Below are positions 60,105 to 64,000 of a DNA stretch of 64,000 nucleotides, piece by piece (position 1 is the first letter of the stretch; each line of letters starts with the position of its first letter). This DNA comes from Prevotella sp902465605 (GTDB lineage Bacteria > Bacteroidota > Bacteroidia > Bacteroidales > Bacteroidaceae). The translations under genes were made by a program, and so were the position numbers. The notes under the pieces are model-generated. The model searched no databases and was not told the DNA's origin. It worked only from the letters and a program-made list of their open reading frames with translations. The DNA lies in assembly GCA_902465605.1 (NCBI GenBank), contig CABQNT010000009.1, positions 54,956 to 118,955 of the forward strand. Direction: 5' to 3'.

Positions 60105-60711
60105 TCTTTACACTTTGCTGTTTTTTGGGAAATACTTTCTGAAAAAAGCCATATTCATAGCAAACCACACAGAAGATGATGATGCCGTCCACAATAAGCA
60201 ACCAACCGCCAAGATCGGGCTGAGAGAACACCTCAAAGTTAGCAAGCTTTTTGTAACCGATCAGTGGTGGCTGAAAGTCACCACCGGGAATCTTGATGGG
60301 TGCGTCATCTGACAAGTTATGACCATAATTATACTCCCAACGGTAGAAATCGATAAAACCAAGCACACCAAAGATGGCAAACAACACGAGGTCTACAATT
60401 GTCATCTTCTTGCTTCTCAGGAAACCGGTCACCACGAACAACACACCATAAGCCATCAAAATCCAAGGCAAGGCCTTAAACTCCCAGAAATCGTCAGGAT
60501 GAAGCTGAGCCATGCCTACATAATGATTTAAGTCGTTCACCGAGTCCAAATTACCCGACAGCCCGGCGAAACTGCCAATAAACAGTTGCAAGCCTTCTGG
60601 GTATTGAGGAGCGTCCATATCGATGATCCATAGGGGTACAAAAGCCGTGACAAAGGTAAGTACACCTGCCAGAATCATCAACCACATTCCGTATTTAGAT
60701 AATTTATTCAT
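60085..60711 (-). CDS. Membrane protein in the nosB position
   Basis: A 208-residue inner-membrane protein with about four helices: YGMWLMILAGVLTFVTAFVPLWII, LPWILMAYGVLFVVTGFL, MTIVDLVLFAIFGVLGFIDF and GGWLLIVDGIIIFCVVCYEYGFF. The middle contains HYVGMAQLHPDDFWEFKALP and IPGGDFQPPLIGYKKLANFE. It follows nosZ by 45 bp, where clade II clusters carry the transmembrane protein NosB, and it may correspond to that protein. A second family name cannot be given from sequence alone. It overlaps nosL by 20 bp. Confidence 0.75.
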   Translation of the reverse strand: MNKLSKYGMWLMILAGVLTFVTAFVPLWIIDMDAPQYPEGLQLFIGSFAGLSGNLDSVNDLNHYVGMAQLHPDDFWEFKALPWILMAYGVLFVVTGFLRSKKMTIVDLVLFAIFGVLGFIDFYRWEYNYGHNLSDDAPIKIPGGDFQPPLIGYKKLANFEVFSQPDLGGWLLIVDGIIIFCVVCYEYGFFQKVFPKKQQSVKNENASF

Positions 60712-60755
60712 CGTTCATTATATTTGAGTATATTACAAAAGTCAAGCTCGACTTG

Positions 60756-62735
60756 CTACTTCAAGTCTTTCACGTCTTTATTGTCGATAGAGTACTTCAG
60801 CGGCGTGGCACTTCCTGCTGCCGACACTCTGAAGTAACCCTGCATCTCCTGGTGCAGTGCCGAGCAGAAATCCGTGCAGTAATAGGGGAGAATTCCTACC
60901 CTGTTGGGCACCCACTTCAGCGTGTTCGTCTCGCCCGGCATCACCAAAATCTCGGCATTGTTGTTACCCTTCACGGCGAAGCCATGAGGTATATCCCACT
61001 CTTGTTCAAGGTTGGTAACGTGGATATACACCTCGTCACCCAGCTTGATACCTTCAATGTTATCAGGAACAAGCCGCGAACGAATGGCACCCATATAGAC
61101 ATCCACGCGGTTGCCCTTGCGCTCTACGCGCGCTTCCTTGACACTGTTAATCTTATAGGGATTATTATTGTCTGCCAGCTTGGTAAACTTCAGCATGTTC
61201 TCGGTAAGCAGCTTGGCCTCACAAGCCACGGCATAGTGCGGTTCACCAACTGTTGGAAACTCAAGCACAAGCTTGATTTTATCGCCCGTGATATCATACA
61301 GTTGGGCTGCCTGACACATTTCAGGACCGGTTGGAAGGAATCGGTCTTTCGTGATTTTGTTGTAAGCCACCATGTATTTACCGTAAGGCTTCTTGGTGTC
61401 GCCACCCATTACAGACAAGTGACCAATGGAATAGTAAGTTGGAATGCGGTCAAGAACCTCCAGACTCTTCAAATTCCACTTCACAATCTCCGAGCTTACA
61501 AAGAAGCTGGTATACGCATTGCCATCGGCATCGAACTCGGTATGCAGTGAACCAATGCCTGGTGCCTGCACCTCACCGTGAATGGCGGCCTCGTATTTGA
61601 TGACATTGATGCCATCTACCTGACCGTCAAAAGTTTTGTTTTCAATGGCTTTCTGTATCTTGGAGAAACTAAACACCGGCACGTTGGTGGACAATTTGCC
61701 GTTACCAACGATATATTCGCCAGTGGGATCGATGTCACAGCCATGAGGCGACTTCGGGCAAGGAATGAAATACAAGAAGTCGTTAATTTTCTTGGTGTCA
61801 ATCACCTTAACCTTGTCAAGCATCTCTGATTTGGCCATCCCGGTACTTTCGTCAAACACATTGTGCACATATTTGGACGTTTGCGTATCAAAGTCGCCAT
61901 TCGCAACGTGCTCAGCGGCTTTCTTCCAGTTGACAGCTAAGATGTAATCTTTATCATTCTTGGAAGAGTTGATTTCCAACAGCGTGCTGGCCATTTCCGA
62001 ATTGTAACATGTAAAGAAGCTCCAGTCTGACGAAGCACCCTTTCCACTATGACTCAAATCGTAGTTGAACGGTGGCAATGCGAGCTGGAAGTCCAGACTC
62101 AGGTGGCCAGACTCTTTGTCAATCTTGACATAACTGATGTGCCCCCTAAACTTATTCTTATATTCAGCGATAGGCACATCCCCATTGTCATAGTCAGCAG
62201 GAACACTGAAACGTGTTCCAGCCACCAGATATTCTGAGTTAGAGGTTAGGAATGGTGAAGCGTGGTTACCAGCCGAATTAGGCAATTCTATAATCTCGGT
62301 GGTGCGGAACGTCTTCAAGTCGATACGCGCTACGCGAGGGGTGTTGTTGGCATTGACAAAGGCCCAGCGGCCATCATACATCGCATCGGTCAGCGACAGC
62401 TGCACATGATGCGTATCATCCCAAGGCACGAAACCGAAAGACGTTTCGAGCATGGGTTTGGTGTTCTCATCATATCCATAACCGTTTTCACCGTTCTGCG
62501 TGAACACCGGAATGATTTTCAAAAGTCTTCCCGAAGGGATGCCGTATACACTGACCTGACCGTTGAAACCACCAGACACAAAATTATAAAACTCGTCATA
62601 TTCGCCAGGTGCGACATACGCCTTTTGAGCCGCATCTGAATCAACAGCTGGCCCTGACGAATTTGGGCGACACGAATGCAAAGTGAATCCTACCGAGAGG
62701 ATGACAACTGTTGCTAATATTAAACGTTTTTTCAT
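60756..62735 (-). CDS. nosZ: Nitrous oxide reductase, clade II, lipoprotein type
   Basis: A 659-residue enzyme reducing N2O to N2. The signal is Sec type with a lipobox (VILSVGFTLHSCRPNSSG, Cys at about residue 22), not a Tat motif, which marks clade II. The seven-bladed propeller with CuZ His ligands starts at DDTHHVQLSLTD, and SPHGCDIDPTG lies near 330. The cupredoxin domain holds the CuA set: His584 (DIPHGFAV), Cys620, Cys624, His628 and Met631 (CTDFCSALHQEMQGYF). The gene is intact and full length, and the first of the nos cluster. No NosR, NosX or cytochrome genes are in the window. Confidence 0.95.
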   Translation of the reverse strand: MKKRLILATVVILSVGFTLHSCRPNSSGPAVDSDAAQKAYVAPGEYDEFYNFVSGGFNGQVSVYGIPSGRLLKIIPVFTQNGENGYGYDENTKPMLETSFGFVPWDDTHHVQLSLTDAMYDGRWAFVNANNTPRVARIDLKTFRTTEIIELPNSAGNHASPFLTSNSEYLVAGTRFSVPADYDNGDVPIAEYKNKFRGHISYVKIDKESGHLSLDFQLALPPFNYDLSHSGKGASSDWSFFTCYNSEMASTLLEINSSKNDKDYILAVNWKKAAEHVANGDFDTQTSKYVHNVFDESTGMAKSEMLDKVKVIDTKKINDFLYFIPCPKSPHGCDIDPTGEYIVGNGKLSTNVPVFSFSKIQKAIENKTFDGQVDGINVIKYEAAIHGEVQAPGIGSLHTEFDADGNAYTSFFVSSEIVKWNLKSLEVLDRIPTYYSIGHLSVMGGDTKKPYGKYMVAYNKITKDRFLPTGPEMCQAAQLYDITGDKIKLVLEFPTVGEPHYAVACEAKLLTENMLKFTKLADNNNPYKINSVKEARVERKGNRVDVYMGAIRSRLVPDNIEGIKLGDEVYIHVTNLEQEWDIPHGFAVKGNNNAEILVMPGETNTLKWVPNRVGILPYYCTDFCSALHQEMQGYFRVSAAGSATPLKYSIDNKDVKDLK

Positions 62736-62776
62736 ACCTAAAATATTTTAAGAGAGACAGATATATATAGAATCAT

Positions 62777-62795
62777 TGAGTATTGATAATACTCA
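62777..62795. promoter_or_regulatory. 19-bp palindrome in the nosZ leader
   Basis: TGAGTATTGATAATACTCA is a perfect inverted repeat (8-bp arms, 3-bp centre) about 42 bp upstream of the nosZ ATG and about 85 bp downstream of the -7 box TATATTTG at 62881-62888 (minus). It can be an operator for a dimeric regulator or a leader hairpin. It does not match the TTGAT-N4-ATCAA form of the FNR family, although the central GAT is reminiscent. The rest of 62889-63225 shows no convincing gene. Confidence 0.5.
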
Positions 62796-62880
62796 TTGCA
62801 TGATATAGGAAAGAAAATACAGCCGAAATTTTTCTAACTGCTTTTTCATAAAAATATTCACTCTTAATTCAGTTTTAGCG

Positions 62881-62888
62881 CAAATATA
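62881..62888 (-). promoter_or_regulatory. -7 box of the nos operon
   Basis: On the minus strand TATATTTG (TAnnTTTG) predicts a nosZ leader of about 140 nt, which contains the palindrome at 62777-62795. Confidence 0.5.
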
Positions 62889-63225
62889 AGAAATTTAATA
62901 TGCTTTTTTTAGTAAAACCACAATTTATTTTGTTAAATATAATTAAATCAAGAAAAACAATTGACCAACAATGCCACATCAAAAACACACAGCAACTTGT
63001 TAGGATACCAGGCTTTTATTTGTTTTTGAATTGTATTTGCTTGCACTTACACTTAATTTCCTCTCGTCCAATTTTGGGATTTGCAAAGATTCTGGCTGTA
63101 ATGAATATCCATAGCCATCCCTGCTCCACACCGCAACAGAATCACTGTAAGTAAACGCAGCGAGAAAAAACCATAAACTCGCTATTTTTATCAATCCTTT
63201 CTATCTGGAAAAGGAAAAAATGTAT

Positions 63226-63233
63226 AACTTTGC
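63226..63233 (+). promoter_or_regulatory. -7 box for the esterase gene
   Basis: TAACTTTG matches TAnnTTTG and lies 86 bases before the ATG at 63319, giving a leader of about 80 nt. Confidence 0.55.
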
Positions 63234-63318
63234 ATGGCATCAATAGCTACTGACAACCTTTGCATTTGCCCGCAACCAATTGATTCTGCCAGAAATTACT
63301 ATTTTAAACAATATAACA

Positions 63319-64000
63319 ATGAAAAAGTTATTTTTATTATTTTTTATCTTTTGGATGAGTGCGCCATTATGGGCTGGTAAAGTAATTACCGACAGCATAC
63401 ACAGTAGTGTGCTGAATAGTACGATTAAATACAACGTCTATCTGCCCACAGGGTATGAGCCAGCATCACAAAAATATCCCATTGCCTACTTGCTGCATGG
63501 TCTGTATGGCACCTATAAAGACTGGGCTATGAAAGCAAACATGAGAGAGGTTGCAGATGAATTGATTAAAGCCCAGGAGGCTGTACCCATGGTTATTATT
63601 ATGCCCAACGCAGGACATCCTGATGTAAGAAATCAGTGGAACGGCTACTACAACATGCCTGGATGGGACTATGAAACGTTCTTTTTTACCGAACTGATGC
63701 CTACCGTAGAGAAAAAGTATCATACCTATACCGACAAAAAGCACCGAGCCATTATGGGACTTTCGATGGGTGGAGGTGCCAGCACCGTGTACTGCCAGCA
63801 TCATCCCGAGCTTTTCTCATCGTCTTTTGCCATGAGTGCCTGGTTGGACACCAAAGAACCAGAAGTTGCCCCACATGGAAAGGACAAGTTATACTATGTC
63901 TGCAAATCGGTTCGCGACCACTCTGCAATTGATTTCATGTTGAATGAGACCTCTGCAAAACCTTACCCATTCTCTATCATTCTTGTTTTTGAGCACTATT
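63319..64000 (+). CDS. Secreted alpha/beta-hydrolase esterase, 3' end outside window
   Basis: The gene starts at the ATG at 63319 with a signal peptide (KKLFLLFFIFWMSAPLWAG). The mature part is an esterase of the EstA/feruloyl-esterase-like class: YNVYLPTGYEP ... YPIAYLLHGLYGTYKDWAMK (oxyanion HG) and VIIMPNAG. The nucleophile elbow GLSMGGG (Ser in GxSxG) is near residue 158. The frame remains open at base 64000, so the C-terminus, with the catalytic His, is not seen. It is likely secreted to the periplasm or outer membrane, acting on acyl or feruloyl esters. Confidence 0.85.
   Translation, partial: MKKLFLLFFIFWMSAPLWAGKVITDSIHSSVLNSTIKYNVYLPTGYEPASQKYPIAYLLHGLYGTYKDWAMKANMREVADELIKAQEAVPMVIIMPNAGHPDVRNQWNGYYNMPGWDYETFFFTELMPTVEKKYHTYTDKKHRAIMGLSMGGGASTVYCQHHPELFSSSFAMSAWLDTKEPEVAPHGKDKLYYVCKSVRDHSAIDFMLNETSAKPYPFSIILVFEHY

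Noticed and set aside
62777..62795. FNR box for nosZ
   Set aside because: The palindrome lacks the TTGAT-N4-ATCAA form; called only as an unassigned operator-like site.
63000..63194. 64-aa minus-strand frame (MIKIASLWFFLAAFTYSDS)
   Set aside because: It starts like a signal peptide but has no ribosome-binding or promoter support and no recognisable mature part; possibly a remnant, not called.

Overview
The window is a Bacteroidota chromosome segment, most probably Prevotellaceae (Prevotella, Hoylesella or Segatella type). The signs are the many TAnnTTTG promoter boxes, paralogous OmpA barrel proteins, a DUF1573 lipoprotein, VDLGLSVKWA-repeat surface proteins, a T9SS-like C-terminal tail, a GG-leader peptide locus of the Bacteroidetes type, and core genes (recA, dnaK, asd, asnS, purB, mutL, guaB) interleaved with large surface-protein operons. 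No rRNA, tRNA or CRISPR array was found.

Layout. 1-7.6 kb: the 3' part of a sensor histidine kinase coupled to a GNAT gene, a decayed secreted-protein gene, NhaD antiporter, a DUF6621-like protein, a carboxy(nor)spermidine dehydrogenase, recA and a small OM barrel. 7.6-12.7 kb: a large acidic protein of unknown role, a conserved hypothetical and dnaK. 12.7-19.1 kb: an accessory island with a gene broken by two in-frame stops, a compact four-gene operon of unknown function (64, 413, 113 and 115 aa; the last two are paralogues), a DUF262/DUF1524 GmrSD-type nuclease, and a DUF1016 nuclease gene with its middle deleted. 19.3-25.2 kb: cvfB-like, lolD, a CPA2 antiporter, asd and a RidA protein. 25.3-33.5 kb: a minus-strand surface operon (coiled-coil lipoprotein, small lipoprotein, DUF1573, T9SS-tail protein, triple-repeat surface protein, OmpA). 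34-39 kb: asnS, an RsuA/RluB-type pseudouridine synthase with an RG-rich repeat extension, and purB.

39.2-44.7 kb holds what looks like a decaying natural-product locus. It has a double-glycine precursor peptide, the last ~49 codons of a radical SAM/SPASM maturase, a lipoprotein, a TonB-type outer-membrane barrel, a C39-peptidase/ABC exporter cut off inside its membrane domain, and a BlaI-type repressor. An ORF-deleted group II intron lies beside it. 45.5-48.2 kb: DUF2795, a PduO-type cobalamin adenosyltransferase, a methyltransferase-like protein and OmpA. 48.4-56.7 kb: a minus-strand run guaB, two parvulin-type foldases, an OstA/LptA-like protein, a small membrane protein and mutL, combining envelope biogenesis with mismatch repair. 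56.8-62.7 kb: a clade II nos cluster (nosZ, a membrane protein in the nosB position, nosL, nosD, nosF, nosY) for reducing nitrous oxide to N2. The window ends inside a secreted esterase gene.

The intergenic DNA is rich in repeats. There are two diverged ~355-bp copies of one element (9.3 and 44.9 kb), a 22-bp tandem repeat family at two loci (3.4 and 24.6 kb) whose CCAAAAGCAATG core also occurs in or beside the 355-bp elements, 8-bp tandem arrays at three loci (one building a five-unit compound array before rluB), G-rich REP-like hairpins at three sites, and a 66-bp promoter-bearing repeat before lolD. Annotation was by reading the sequence only; family names rest on recognised motifs, not on searches.
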